A program made the position numbers and the translations under genes. From Eurosta solidaginis (lineage: Eukaryota; Arthropoda; Insecta; Diptera; Tephritidae): DNA of 64,000 nt. Where the stretch lies: positions 246,884,978 to 246,948,977 of the forward strand of contig NC_090320.1 of NCBI RefSeq assembly GCF_040869045.1, given 5' to 3'. Below are positions 11,355-23,203 of the stretch, one piece after another. The notes below the pieces were generated by a model. That model saw only the letters and a program-made list of their open reading frames with translations. It searched no databases and was not told where the DNA came from. The stretch's first letter is position 1, and the number at the start of each line of letters is the position of its first letter.

Positions 11355-12045
11355 CGTCGGCTTTTTATCGATAACAATTGATAATGATGTTTTATTATCA
11401 GCTAGTGATCGGTTTGCTATCGGCTTTCAATCGCTGAGTCATCGCCAACTTATTTTTTTCGAATCGGCTTGTTGAAATATGAGTTTCAGATGTGGCATCG
11501 TTTTTATTTTGTAGTTTTTTGGTATTGTTACATTAAAAACCAATGAGTCGTCGAAAACAAATTGATAACACTACAATTAAAAACGGTTCATACTCCAATA
11601 AAAAACTGGTAATAAAACAAAAAACTGGTATAGCAAATCGATAACTTTATAACAACATGTCGATATCTTTTTGATAACGATTTTGTAAAACTTTAATATA
11701 CAATCGATATTATTATTGATAGGTCTGGAAGCACTGCAACCTTTGTGCAGATCTATTGTGGAACCAATCGATATAGTATAGGTATAGATACTATATTGAC
11801 AAAATAATCGATAATTTTTCTATATTAAATGAATGACTTTTCGATAACAAACCGGTAACCCGTCGATAAAAGGTCGTTAACTCATTGATAAGCTTTGATA
11901 TCTATAGAAAATTTTTAAAAATTCAGCTCGATTTAAATTGTTTATACTTCGTCGATTACACACCTATGAATAATAAATTGATAACTCGTCCATATTAAAT
12001 GAAAAGTGTGCCCATAACCCATCGATCACTCATCAACAGGAAATT
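11355..12045. repeat. CGATA-rich degenerate repeat block
   Basis: ATCGATAA, CGATAAC, TCGATATC, TTGATAAC and similar words recur every 20-40 bp across about 700 bp, without a fixed period. The same composition, in the opposite sense (TTATCGA, GTTATCGA), occurs at 57650-58180. TATCGATA is the DREF element and CGATA clusters bind BEAF-32 in Drosophila. Whether that applies here is unknown; a decayed satellite is equally possible. Confidence 0.6.
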
Positions 12046-12053
12046 GATAACAC

Positions 12054-12595
12054 TGTGACGAATATAAGTGACACAGAGTGATACTCACATCACTAGTCTG
12101 ATGCTAAGTAAATGAAGCCACAGCAGCAATAAACCAGACAGTCACTTGTATCTACATACACGAATCAATCATTATGTCTACACATATGTACGTACACGCA
12201 GCGGAGAAGCAACGCACAACCACATGCATTTATCTGAGATACTCCCGAAAGTATGCAATAATTGTGCCAGTATCACTCACATATACACACGCATGGGGTA
12301 TGAGAGAAGCTATAAAATTGTGCATCTGTAGTTATAGCTGAGAAATTTATAGCTGATAACTCACTAGTAAATTCTGGAAATAGAAGCGCCTAGAAATATG
12401 TTCGCGAGGAAACCGGACATTATAAAAGCAGCAGCAGTTGAGGCACGAGAATTCAGTTTGATTTGAGCACGCTATCCGTCGAGCAATAGAAGTGTTATTT
12501 TGAAAGTAGTTTAATAAATACCATTTTGCATTATCGAATATAGGAGTTATTTATTCAACAGTTTAGTGATTCGAACGTTAGCAGAAGGTTGCAAA
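12054..12595 (+). mobile_element. LTR of a retrotransposon (TGTGGCGAAT family)
   Basis: It begins TGTGACGAATATAAG. It has a TATA-like TTATAAAAGCAGCAG (about 12420) and a repeated 3' part, AGTTATTTATTCAACAG then GATTCGAACGTTAGCAGAAGG. The same start and 3' blocks occur in the solo LTR at 32735-33119 and in the copy at 25375-25841. The terminal CA is unclear (the sequence runs TTCTTCACAAAAC), and no target duplication was found. No gag or pol lies next to it. Confidence 0.7.
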
Positions 12596-12639
12596 TAAAA
12601 GGAATTGCAGTAAATTCTTCACAAAACAACTTGCCTTAT

Positions 12640-12845
12640 CTGAAGTCTAGGCGAATCCATACCAGGTTGTGGCAAAGCGAATTCAACCAATTCGCCGTGC
12701 AGAAAAATGTCAAGTCAAAAGAAAATTTCAATAGATTTCGATTAACTGGCATATTAAAGTATAAGGCGCTGTATGGAAAATAATGAAGACGAAGCAATCA
12801 GCTGTTGGGATATCAACACCTGGTACTGAATTCGCCTTGCCTGAA
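12640..12845 (-). mobile_element. Single dispersed copy of the 195-bp satellite unit
   Basis: This is the reverse complement of the unit tandemly arrayed at 40137-41605. It shows AGGCGAATCCATACCAGG, CAATTCGCCGTGCAGAAAAA, TGTCAAGTCAAAAGAAAATT, TCGATTAACTGGCATAT, CAATCAGCTGTTGGGATA and GAATTCGCCTTGCCTG. The ends AGGCGAAT and ATTCGCCT are inverted repeats, so a lone copy has the form of a MITE. Confidence 0.85.
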
Positions 12846-13064
12846 GTAAAAAAATATTTTGACATATATGAAATTTGAAATCGTAAAAGTTAAAGGCCCG
12901 ATTATTACCGCTGTTACCCTATACATATGTACATCTATGTACCTACACTTCCATTGACAATCATTTATACATACGCACATGCACATATGCAGTTATATGG
13001 ATTATAATGCAAGGTCAATTTGGACATAAAATTAGCATCAAATAAATTTTGTTTTTTATGCATA

Positions 13065-13545
13065 ATACAAGAGGTCGCTTCAAGCCGCAGCTAACTTCGC
13101 ATATAACCGACATATGGGTAACTGGTCACAGGTACCTCGAGGGTCACAAGAAGGCAGCCGAACTTGCAAGGACGGGGGCAATGCTGGAGGCTGCGAAGGC
13201 ATTAGAGAAACATTGTCCACTTACATAAATAAAAAGAAACATACGTAGCAGTTACAAGGAGTTAGCAATCTCCAACCGGTACTCCTCTGACACCTGCAAG
13301 ATAACCAATAAAACATGACCACATTACGACAATAAGTGAAGAGAGGACGTACTGAAGAGGTCAAAGAAAGAAATATTTATGATAACTGCCAAAATCACAG
13401 GTCTCTGGCCGCTTGGCTTGCATGCTGAGATATTTAGGATCCCTGTTAATAACATTTGGCGAATCTGCTAGAGCAGCAATGAAACAGTCGCGCCCGTCCT
13501 GTATGAATGCTCAGCTCTAGCATACACTAGGTTTCTAACTATGGG
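13065..13545 (+). pseudogene. LINE fragment: RNase H end and C-terminal Cys region
   Basis: Frame-broken C-terminal part of a non-LTR retrotransposon of the RNase H-carrying R1/LOA type. Visible peptides are the end of an RNase H domain (AAELARTGAMLEAAKALE), then SSYKELAIS, TCKITNKT, a block KRSKKEIFMITAKITG, and the zinc-knuckle-like tail (GLHAEIFRIPVNN...C..SNETVAPVLYECSALA). Several stops and a frame change interrupt it. The reverse transcriptase is absent. Confidence 0.8.
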
Positions 13546-13825
13546 CAATTATATAAAAAAAATAATAATAATAAAAAAATATATATACTCCCTGTAAAAG
13601 ATATCAACAGGTTCGTTGTACGCTCCAAATGGTTCGAAAGGAGTACCGACTAGCCATACGATATCAGCAGCAATTGGTTCCAAGAAAACTGTGCATTAAA
13701 ATGGCGCCACAAGCGCTACTTGAGTGCGGATCTGTGATATCCGGGCGGCACAGCAACCAACCAACCAATGCATACTATGCACACTTGGACCGATATTTTA
13801 AAATCAGTTTAAGCTTAATGTTTTT

Positions 13826-14361
13826 ATACTCAGCTGAGCAGAGCGCACAGAGTATATTAATTTTGTTCGCATAACGATACCCCGTAACGGCATAAACTAA
13901 TCGAGATAGATATAGTCTTCTATATATCAAAATAATCTGGGCGAAAAAATAAATTCATTTAGCCATGTCCGTTCGTCCGTCCGTCTATCCGTAAACACGA
14001 TAACTAGAGTAAATTTTGAGATATCTTAATGAAATTTGTTATGTAAGTTCCTGGGCGCTCATCTCAGATCGGTATTTAAAATGAACGAAATCGGACTATA
14101 ACCACGCCCACATTTTCCATATCGAAAATTTCGAAAAACCGAAAAAGTGCGATAATTCATCACCAAAGACGGATAAATCGATAAAACTTGGTAGGTGGAT
14201 TGACCTCAAGGCGCAGAATAAAAAATTTGTAAAATTTTTTACAATGGGCGTAGCGTCGCCCACTTTAAAAGAAGGTAATTTAAAAGTTTTGCAAGCTGTA
14301 GTTTGGCAGCTGGGTATGTAATGTTCGGTTACACCCGAACATAGCCTCCCTTACTTGTTAT
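13826..14361 (-). mobile_element. Short family A element lacking the tandem array
   Basis: Both ends are present: TATACTCAGCTGAGCAGAGC at the left, and CAGCTGGGTATGTAATGT plus CGGTTACACCCGAACATAGC...CTTACTTGTT at the right. Between them are only the GTCC/GTCT microsatellite (about 13967-13990) and the first 400 bp of the body, ending in GCAAGCTGTAGTTTGGCAGC. The array and most of the body are deleted, giving a copy of about 535 bp. Its subterminal repeat reads CAGCTG, not CAGTTG. Confidence 0.85.
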
Positions 14362-14924
14362 TTTATTTTCCAATTTCACATATTCCATTCTTACTTTTTA
14401 AAATGCTCACATAAATAATTCGTGAACTCATTACACATAAAATTTAACTCATTTACTATAAACCACCACCATCCTCCATTTGCTACAAATACCATTTTAC
14501 GCTTTTATCTAGAAACACTCGAATAGATTCTCGCTCTACTAAATTGTTTTTGAAATTTCGACTGTGTTATTAAGTATGAGTTACTAACTTTCACATTTTC
14601 TTTAACACAGTTCCTTTTTCATTTTGCGTGAATGTATGAGTGTGTGCTTAAAGTCATTTTGCTTAGCTTTAATCCTTGTTAACTTTAACTAATTTTTTAC
14701 GCGTTGGCAAATAGTGGCGCTAGCACTTAGTTAAAGCGCTTTTCACTTCGTTTAGATTTGGTTGCAAGCGACATGTTCAACATTACTCATACATGTTTGA
14801 TGGCGCCAATCGTTGCGAGTGGAATGAGTTGGTGCAGCGTAAGCTTTTATTTGTGTAATGTGCTTTGTTTTTGTGATTAAACTGAAAGCTTTTCATTCAT
14901 GAGAGTTGCGCTTTGCTTTGTACA
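14362..14924. other. Intergenic, nothing recognised
   Basis: AT-rich, without repeats shared with the rest of the window. No gene supported. Confidence 0.4.
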
Positions 14925-16313
14925 CTAGTGGCTGAAAATATTTAGCACACATTATTTTAAAAGTAATAAGTAAATTACCAACTGAAGTCAATAACTGAAA
15001 AAAAGATTCATATCGTTAGCTTAATGTGAAAATGTGCTAAGTCACTTTTTTTTAAAAAAATTGTATTTTAATGCAGTGTTAAAACTGAATTCAAAATACA
15101 ACGATCACAAAAAAAAATTTTAATTTTTAATTTTTACGTGCTATGGGCAATGATGCTAAGTCAACCAGTCAGTAATATCAATCTGAATTACTAGTCATTT
15201 CTTTGTGCGCGCATTTTATTTACTTATTTAATTAATTCAGTCTAAAAGTACATGCGTTGTTGTTGTTGTTGTATTAACGATAAAGACACTCCCCGAAGGC
15301 TTTGGGCCGATGTTGATGGTCCTTTACCGTATATAGATCCGGTACGTTCCGGTAACAAAGCACTATTACGATACTATCCCGACCATCTCGGAACCGATTT
15401 ATATGACCACATTAAACCTTCCAGGCCATCCTGCCCACCCTTATCTCCATGATGAACTTGAGGTCGCCAGAGCCTCGGCTGTCAATGAAACATGATACGC
15501 CACGGGTAGGCGAGGTTGACAATTGGGTTGGAGAAGCTATATATTGCGGTGGCAACCCCTTGAGAGGGTTGCGAACGCAACCCATTGAAATTGGATTCAC
15601 CCATTTGAGATATACATTTGGTGTTTGATAAATGTTTGCGCTGACTTTTATCTACTTCAATTTTTACATGTCGATAACTACATGCTTTCTTACAGACGAG
15701 TTAAAAATAGAAAACAATTCAAGCTTAAACTTATATAAGCTGTTATTAAAATTAATAACTTTACTAAATTTTTTCTGTGCAGATGTATAGTCCTAGTTAT
15801 ACGCTCATTCATGGCATAATTCGTTTTATGAGATATATTGATAAATAATACAGGCCGACACAATTCAACCATTGTAGAAATCACACCTATCATCCGCCAG
15901 CAGGTTTGTTTGAATTTAAAAATAAATTATTGTCTGCGCATCATCCGGCAAAAGAGTCCAGATCAGAACCTTTAGAAATAGTTTGACAAATAAATAGTAT
16001 TTTTTGTGAAATATATAGTTTTAGTGGAGGAGTGTTGAGAAAACATATTGAGTAAAAAGTGCTAAGTCAGGAGAAAAAATTTGTTTTGAGTACGGAAATT
16101 GTGCTAAGTCATAAAATAGCTGCTGGGATGGCATACATGATTTTTATTTGTCTTTTTCAAAGCTTCTACACTCAAAAGCATTGCAATTAAGGCATCATCA
16201 TTCACAGTTTTGAAAAAAAAGGTTATTTCAAAAATTATTCAGTTTTTTTCGTCTCCTGTAAAATTCGTAAAAGTTGACTTAGCACATTTTCACATTAAGC
16301 TAACGATATGCTT
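14925..16313. mobile_element. Possible Tc1-like transposon remnant
   Basis: The left edge TACACTAGTGGCTGAAAATA then TTTAGCACA resembles Tc1-type ends (TA target, TIR ending in a GCACA phrase). An inner repeat at 15013-15045 (CGTTAGCTTAATGTGAAAAT, GTGCTAAGTCAC) recurs inverted at 16274-16308 (GACTTAGCACATTTTCACAT, TAAGCTAACG). GTGCTAAGTCA also occurs near 16060 and 16102. No transposase frame remains. The TTG-led repeat at 15252-15605 lies inside it. Confidence 0.45.
15252..15605 (+). repeat. TTG-led dispersed repeat (SINE-like)
   Basis: It starts with a (GTT)n run, then AACGATAAAGACACTCCCCG, AAGGCTTTGGGCCGATGTTG, AGATCCGGTACGTTCCGGTA, GACCATCTCGGAACCGATTT, ACATTAAACCTTCCAGGCCA and CGCCAGAGCCTCGGCTGT. 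A second copy lies on the minus strand at 22720-23030. There is no protein and no clear pol III box, so its class is undecided. Confidence 0.75.
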
Positions 16314-16321
16314 AATTACAA

Positions 16322-16575
16322 ACAAAAAAAAATTGGGGGCTCGAATCGAGCTCAAGGCCTAACAATAATTTTTTATCATTATTATTGTTATGATAAATTT
16401 TTTCTTAATTGAAAACATTTTTAAATTAGAATAGAAGAAAGAAAAAATTAGACAACTGCCAAAGCTCGTTGTATAGATCCATTTCGGGAACTGCTAAATT
16501 CCTTCATCGGCAACGTTTAGGCGCCGCTGCTATAACCATTCAGCCATCACAGCGGTTTTTTGTTTGTCTTCATTA
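16322..16575. repeat. Composite repeat with two opposed tRNA-like ends
   Basis: On the plus strand the left end reads CTCGAATCGAGCTCAAGGCC (B-box-like) followed by the hairpin-prone TTATCATTATTATTGTTATG. On the minus strand the right end reads CCGCTGTGATGGCTGAATGG, which contains an A-box match TGGCTGAATGG. The same left and right pieces flank the insertions at 24440-25375, so they form one element. Confidence 0.55.
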
Positions 16576-16754
16576 ATCCTACTTCTATTCTGGTTCGTGC
16601 CAATTGATATTCACAACACTGCGACATCTGTTGCAGAATGGATGTGAAAATTGGACTTGTTTGATGGCAATGCTGCCATAGTGTCATATTTTATTGACAC
16701 TTTTTTCCCCGTGCTCTGGGATGTATTAACAATTTTTGTTGTTATATCGGCGTA

Positions 16755-16935
16755 CTTATTTGTAAGATCGCGGGTTCGAATCGAGCTCAAGGCCTAACAA
16801 TAATTTTTTATCATTATTATTGTTATGATAAATTTCTTCTTCAATTAAGAAAAAAATTATCGTAACAATAATAATGATAAAAAATTATTTGTTAGGCCTT
16901 GAGCTAGATTCGAACCCGCGATCTTACAAATAAGT
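16755..16935. repeat. Near-perfect inverted repeat of the tRNA-like tail
   Basis: The left arm (TTGTAAGATCGCGGGTTCGA, ATCGAGCTCAAGGCCTAACA, then the ATTATTATTG block) is mirrored by the right arm ending TTCGAACCCGCGATCTTACA at about 16926. The centre is near 16845. It can fold into a hairpin with arms of about 85 bp. It carries the same family of sequence as 16322-16400. Confidence 0.88.
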
Positions 16936-17101
16936 AGGCAACCAAAAAATTGGATTTGAAAGCAAATTAAATTCAGCGAAAACTCGACATTTCCCTTTTG
17001 TTCTAACCAAGGGCTTTAAAGTCGATAAAAAACAGATGCATACTTAATTCATGGGTTTCTGTCAAACTTTGTGCACAGTGAAAACTTTGTGCATAAATTT
17101 A

Positions 17102-18590
17102 ACAAGAAAGTGTGTCTAAGTTCGGGTGTACCCGAACATTATATACTCAGCGTGAGTTTCAATTGTACAGTTCGTTTCAGATAAATTACTTTTTCGAATT
17201 TGGAGGGATCCACTTTTTTTTTTTTTTTGAAGCTTTAGAAATATTGTGTAATGCTTGATCAGAATAGAAGTTTGGCACGGCCTATCAAAAAAAAATGTCT
17301 CCCAATTTTCTCTTACAATAAAACGTGGTAAATATCATTGATACAAAGTTATTTTTCTCTAAAATATAGCTTATTATTCTAGTCTACGACCCTTTTAAAC
17401 ATCTTTTATATAAAAGTGGGCTTGGCCTTTAACCAATCCCATCCATTTTTACTAGAAATATTTCCTGCTATAAGAAAAATATGTGCACCCAATCTTATAA
17501 AGATCTGTTAATTTTCGAGTTATGGCTCCCGAAACATAGAAATTAAAATAACATAAACATAAGGCGCCATAACCTCCGAAGAGATCTAAGGCCGAGCTTC
17601 TCTTCCAATTTGCGTCATGCTCCTCTTGATTTTCCCTACAAATTGGCCGGACGGGGCCTACATGTTTTGTGCCGACTCTGAACGGCATCTGCAAGGCAGA
17701 TGAGTTTTCACTGAGAGCTTTTCATGGCAAAAATACACCCGGAGCGCTTCCCAAACACTTCTTCTAATTGTAAAACCTTATTTCTAAAATTTTGATGTTG
17801 CTTTGCCCGGGGTGTGAACCCAGGGTATACGGTGTGGTAGGCGGAGCACGCTACCATCACACCACGGTGGTCACAATATAGAAATTTCTTAGTCATAAAA
17901 GCGGCGTTGCTACGCCCATTTCCATAAATTTTATTTGTTTCCTCTTCTTGTTTTAATTTCACTTGGGAAATGAAATTTAATTGATATAAAGTTCTTTTTT
18001 GCAAAAATATTTGCAACTTATTTTATATATCCACGACCCTTATAAAAATCTTTTATATAAAGGTGGGCGTGGTCCTTCACCGATTTCGTTCATTTATTTC
18101 TTCGAAGCATTCTTCATAATTAAGGCAACCTCTCTGTCGAATTTGGTTACGATAGATTTAACGGTTTTATGGTTAATAATATTTGTAAAATTGATTTTAT
18201 CAGAAGTTAGCGGTGCCACTCCCATTTTCAAAAAGTTTCCCATATTTTTTCGTGAGTCTTAAAAAACATTCTTGATGTATTGTTTACTAAATCATCAGGT
18301 TTTTTGTTATTTTATATATATATATTATATATGTAAAAAGTGGGCGTGGTTATCATCCGATTTCGCTCATTATTAATAGAGATGAAATATGAGTGCCAGG
18401 GAACCCATAGACCAAATTGCAATAAGGTATCTCAATATTTACTCAATTTGCCATGTGCACAGACGGACGGACGGGCATGGCTAAGTCTATATTTATCTCG
18501 ATTTGTTTCTGCCGCTGCGATCCTCCGATATGTTACCGAAGTTAATATAATCTGTATGCAAAACACAAACTGTCGTGATGAGATGCATTA
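17102..18590 (+). mobile_element. Family A element, divergent subfamily, with a SINE inside
   Basis: It begins AACAAGAAAGTGTGTCTAAG then CGGGTGTACCCGAACATTAT and ATACTCAGCGTGAGTTTC. It carries blocks of the AAAGTGGGCGTGGTT type and ends with a GACGGACGGACGGGCATGGC microsatellite and a decayed terminal segment near 18560. It lacks the 130-bp array. Its start is shared with the fragment at 24170 and its body with the minus-strand copy at 20089-21856. Confidence 0.7.
17545..17877 (-). mobile_element. Near-complete SINE nested in family A
   Basis: It includes both the head (read on minus: CACCGTGGTGTGATGGTAGC, B box GGTTCACACCCC) and the tail. It lacks the GGGGTCGCCCC block seen in other copies, an internal deletion. 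A 9-bp direct repeat ATAGAAATT (17536-17544 and 17878-17886) is a likely target duplication. Confidence 0.85.
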
Positions 18591-18599
18591 ATTAAGTTG

Positions 18600-20088
18600 A
18601 CAGCAGATTTCAATCTTTCTCACAAAATACTTAACAATACGTTCTAGGTGCGTTGCTGTGAACGATGATTTCGTGATTACTTTGGCAGTTCGCTGAATTG
18701 CCTTGTTTGTGGACCGGGCAGAAAATACTTAGATTCCAAGGAATGCACCCCGGACACTTTTTGTATAGAAGTTGATGAATGCGCCTTACCAACTACCCGC
18801 CAGCGGAAATTAGCGGAAAAATCCACGAGTAATAATGGTTTTTTTATTTATTTTATTTTTTGATAATGGTTTTAGATGCTAGTCATAATATTACAGATGA
18901 ACCCCAATTTCGTCACCTCCGAATGTTGACTCAGGCTCAGCGTCTTTCTTGATTGCTGCAACACATATAAAAAGTGTTCCCTCCATATTCAAGCACTCTC
19001 TCCATGTCGATTACTACGTCGCCTTTATCCTTATAACAGGACTGTATATTCCCATACACGCGTTTCTGCAAGAATAGTTAAAGCCCCTCTATTTCTATTG
19101 AGTCCCAGCTTCTTAGCCTGCGGCGGTAGAATATTCCAAACTTATTGTTGCGTTTGTACATGGTTCGCGTTGCAATCGATCCCAGCGACTTTCGCATGTG
19201 CATTTAGACAGTCTCTGACCGCGTTGTGACACATGTGATGTATGCTGCACAACGTCTTCCTGCCACCATGAATCTGATACTGAATCTGAATAACAACTCC
19301 AGCCAACTCAACAAGTTTTAATGATCTAATTCTCTGCCCCGGCCATAGCATACCTGGGATAGTTGCGATGGTAGCTTTCATGAATGACGTGAACTATTCA
19401 GGTAAATTCAACATCCCTCTTAAGGGACCGGACATTTCAGGGCAATGCTCTGCGCTACGGGAATGGTATTGATAAACTCGTTTGTATAGCAAGCTGAAGA
19501 AGAACATGAAGCACCTTTAATATATAGTTGCTACTCAAACTATACTAAGCCACAGGCCTTCGGAAGAAGTGAGTTGCTCGAGCCACATACTAAATAACAG
19601 CTCTGACCATTTTGATGTGAATCATTTATTGTGAGACGGCACATAGAAAACTTACCCCAGGGATTTCATTATTACTTCTTACTTACTCAATTTGCGTCTA
19701 ACTGTTTAAACGATTTTGGCCAAGGGAGGAGATATTTATGGGAAGGTGGAGCCGCGTGTAGAAAAGAACGCAATTGGAGAAAGCTTCTAACCGAAATTAA
19801 CCAGGAAACGTGCGATTTTTTTTACTTGCGGTTTATTAGCTCCTTATCAGCTATCTGGATATTAAAAAAAAAACATATTTCACGCTTCTCACTTCACCAG
19901 ATTGAAAATTTGTTGGTATATTATCTACTACCTCTAATTATCAAAATTTGTCTATTGAAGCACACCCACTCTCACCTCCTTAATTTTCGAATTGCTCCAA
20001 CGATGTTCTGTGAAATAGTACATCTGTCAACTTCAAACTGTCTTGTCAAAAATTAGTTATGACGCACAAGAAAATGTATATAATTTTT
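18600..20088. other. No supported gene; low-complexity and unidentified sequence
   Basis: A minus-strand open frame at 19142-19381 (79 codons) has GC-richer, coding-like composition and includes CSIHHMCHNAVRDCLNAHAK. I cannot assign a family, and the frame breaks on both sides. It may be old transposon ORF1 sequence. The plus frame at 19631-20056 is AT-driven and shows no domain. Confidence 0.3.
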
Positions 20089-21856
20089 ATACCCAGCTCT
20101 ACTTGTACTCAAGATATTATAACTTTGATTGGATAACGGTAGGTTGTATAGGTATAAAGGAATTGAGATAGATATAGACTTCCATATATCAAAATCATCG
20201 GTATGACCGTCCGTTCGTCTGTCCGTTAACACGATAACTTGAGTAAATATTGAGATATCTTCCCCAAATTTGGTACAGGAGCTTATCTGTACCCATAATA
20301 GATTGGTTTAGAACATGAGCGAATTCGGTTGATAACCACGCCCACTTTTTATATATATAACATTTTGGAAAACACCAAAAACCTGATTATTTAGTAAATA
20401 AAAAAATTTGACGTGTGAAATGATATTGGGACTCTTGATACAAATTTGAGAAAATTTTTTAAAATGGGCGTGGCAACGCCTAGTTGTGATAAAATCAATT
20501 TTACAAATATTATTATTCATAAATCAAAAATCGTTAAACCTATCGTAACAGAGATGTTGCCTTTATTATAAGAAATGCTTTGAAGAAATCGGCTAAGACC
20601 ACGCCCACATTTATATAAAAGATTTTTGAAAGGATCGTGGACGAATAAAATAAGCTATACCCATATTTATTTATTTATTTAATTTAATTTCAAAAATAGT
20701 CTAATGTTCTTACAGACTACTTGAGTTTGTACTTAAAAATACAGATCTTAGCAATACAATCAAAAAATTATTACACTCAACAAAGATTTGAAGGTGGCCT
20801 TTGGCAAAGAAAAGTCAATGGCCAAAGAATTTGAGATAGTATTGAGCTCCCTCAGTGCTCTAAAATGGGAGCGTTAGAGGCATAGAGGGTCCGGGAGCAA
20901 TCAATATAAAACATATCCCAATCAGGAAGTGATCTAGGGGGTATATGGAGACAAATACTCTCGAGTAAACGTGGTGAGTCAATCAGAGCATTAATAATAT
21001 CATAGACAAAAGTAAGGGAAAGAATGGTCCTCCTACTTTGAAGTGATTGAAGGCTATTGAGTGCACATCTGGCATTATAAAAGGGAATTGGCTCAGAAAA
21101 GTTCAGAGACCTCAGGCCAAACATTAAAAAGACTTTTTGGACGCGCTCGAGCCTTTTGATATGGCAGTCATGATAAGGCCTCCAGATAAAGCTAGCATAT
21201 TCCAACTTAGAGCGTACGAGATACTTAAACAGCAACTTAGGAGTATAAGGATCTGTTAAGTCAGAGCTAAATCGCCGAATAAAAGCCAAAACCGAGTAGG
21301 ATTTAGCAATTATCGAGGTTATGTGAGTGGTAAACGAACTGCGAGTCGAAAACTACGCCTAAGTCAGAAATCTCAAAACGTGTGGACAGCCGAGAGCCGT
21401 CAATATAATATGAAGTGGGAATTGTGCCACGAGACTTAGAGAAGGTTACGTGAAAACACTTACCACTATTTAAGGGCAGATTATTATTACGGCACCAATC
21501 AGCAACGTTGTTCAGATCAGACTGAATGTTTTCTGAATCAGAAGGAGACCTTTGCAATAAAGAGCTTTATATCAATGATATTTCATTTCCCAAGTGGATT
21601 TATAACAATAAATAGGAAAAACTTCAAATTTAAAAAAATAGGCGTGGCACCGTCCCATTTATGACTAATCAGTTTATATGTTTCGGGAGCCATAACTCAA
21701 AGAAAAATTAGCTCAGAATAGAACCATACGTATATGTATTATTGCGCAGCCTTGTAACACTACTGAGCACGCAAAACAAACAACAACAGCATTTCAAGTG
21801 TACAGCTGGGTATGTAATATTCGGTTTCACCCGAACTTCGAACTTCCTTACTTGTT
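20089..21856 (-). mobile_element. Family A element interrupted by a LINE
   Basis: The left end is TATACCCAGCTCTACTTGTA with a GATAGATATAGACTTCC segment and a short GTCC/GTCT run (about 20205-20225). The right end is ACAGCTGGGTATGTAATATT, CGGTTTCACCCGAAC and CTTCCTTACTTGTT. Its interior matches the body of 17102-18590 in reverse complement (GGGCGTGGCA, GGGAGCCATAACTC, ATTTCCCAAGTG). A LINE fragment replaces part of the body at 20665-21560. No 130-bp array is present. Confidence 0.75.
20665..21560 (-). pseudogene. 5'-truncated LINE: reverse transcriptase C-terminal part
   Basis: Two minus-strand frames joined by a frameshift near 21295 encode the C-terminal end of a non-LTR retrotransposon reverse transcriptase. 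The upstream piece (21303-21557) has the typical LNNVADWCRNNNLPLNSGKC and SDLGVVFDSQF phrases. The downstream piece (20852-21289) has LFKYLVRSKLEYASFIW and RLERVQK. The element ends in a TAAA-rich 3' tail (plus strand TATTTATTTATTTAATTT near 20668) and is 5' truncated at about 21560. It is non-functional. Assignment to the jockey/CR1 side of the LINE tree is a guess. Confidence 0.85.
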
Positions 21857-22719
21857 TTATACTTAGTTTACCGTTACATGCGATGAGAAAAGCACCAATT
21901 GTAATGCATTCTTAATTTGTTACGATGACGTCAATTGAATTCTATAAATTGTCCTATTTGAAAAGATCACAAAAGACTTACACGACTACAGAGATTTATG
22001 TGTTGACTTACAAAAAAACCTAACTATACATTACTTATGTACATAACACGACTATTAATAGAAAGAAAAAAAAATTTTGGGAGTTGTTAAAATTTTAATG
22101 AACCTGTAAACCAGCCACCAAATATTTGTACACCTGTTTCGCTGCTGCCACCTGAGAGGCATCCACACTTACCTCCACTGTGTGCATGATAAACTTAATT
22201 GTTTACACACCTGTTCGTTGCACACAATTATGAATATGGTACGAATATTAAGTTGTTTATGTATTCAGTTGGAAGGGGGTGTGTAAACAAAGCGTGTACA
22301 AATTTGGGTTAAGTGTGAACAAGTTAGTTAAATTATAGAGTGCAATAAATCAAAAGCAAAGGCAATACGCATAAAACAGTGAAAAGTACTCACAAGAAGG
22401 CGACCTTGAACTACATCAATGACTTTAATAAGGCAATCGAGAAATAGTTGTAGTGAGTTGATTCCACAGCTCATAGAATAATTTAACATAATAAGTACTT
22501 GACCAATCTGTACTTAAACATTCTGTATAAAAATTGGGTGGTGATAGCGCGATTGAATTTTATTCGTCATACTGTGGTGTAAGAATCGACTGAAATTCAC
22601 TGGTCCAAAGATTCGAAGGCTAAAATATCTTTACCGCTACATCCGGGCTAGTATACGGTTAACAGCTTTAGTTAAAATTTTAGGAATTCAAGGGGTTGAT
22701 AAGCGCAATACAAAACTTT
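21857..22719. other. Intergenic, nothing recognised
   Basis: No coding or RNA signal, and no repeat shared with other parts of the window. Confidence 0.4.
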
Positions 22720-23030
22720 AAAGCTTCCGCAACCCAATTGTCAACCTCACCTACGCGAGGGGAATCCTGTTACAAATATGAATGTTTCATACACATATTT
22801 AGCAGGCGAGGCTCTGGTGACCCCTAGTTTCATGAGGAGGGGAGGACGGGATGGCCTAGAAGGTTTAATGTGGTCATATTAATCGTTCTCGAGATGGTCG
22901 GGCTGGTAACTCAATGGTGATTTGTTACCGGAATGTACCGGATCAATATCCGGCAAAGGACCATCAACATCGATAATGCTCCACAAAGCCTTCGGAGAGT
23001 GTCTTTGTCGTCAATACAAGAACAACAACA
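22720..23030 (-). repeat. TTG-led dispersed repeat, second copy
   Basis: This is the reverse complement of the 15252-15605 family. It shows CCCAATTGTCAACCTCACCT, GGCGAGGCTCTGGTGACC, GGTTTAATGTGGTCATATTA, CCGGAATGTACCGGATC and GAGTGTCTTTGTCGTCAATA, ending in ACAACAACAG. A short insertion (about 22775-22803) separates two conserved blocks. Confidence 0.75.
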
Positions 23031-23203
23031 GGTAAAATTTTAAACTTTTTTGTACTATATATTAGACCCAACCAAATTTTATTGAAAATTTGAAAATGCC
23101 AGTTTTCGTGAAAATGGCGCTGCAGAGTTTGATTTAAACATGAAACCAGAAAAACATACACAAGCAATTTAAAATTAAAATAAAAAATAAAAAAAAATTT
23201 AAA

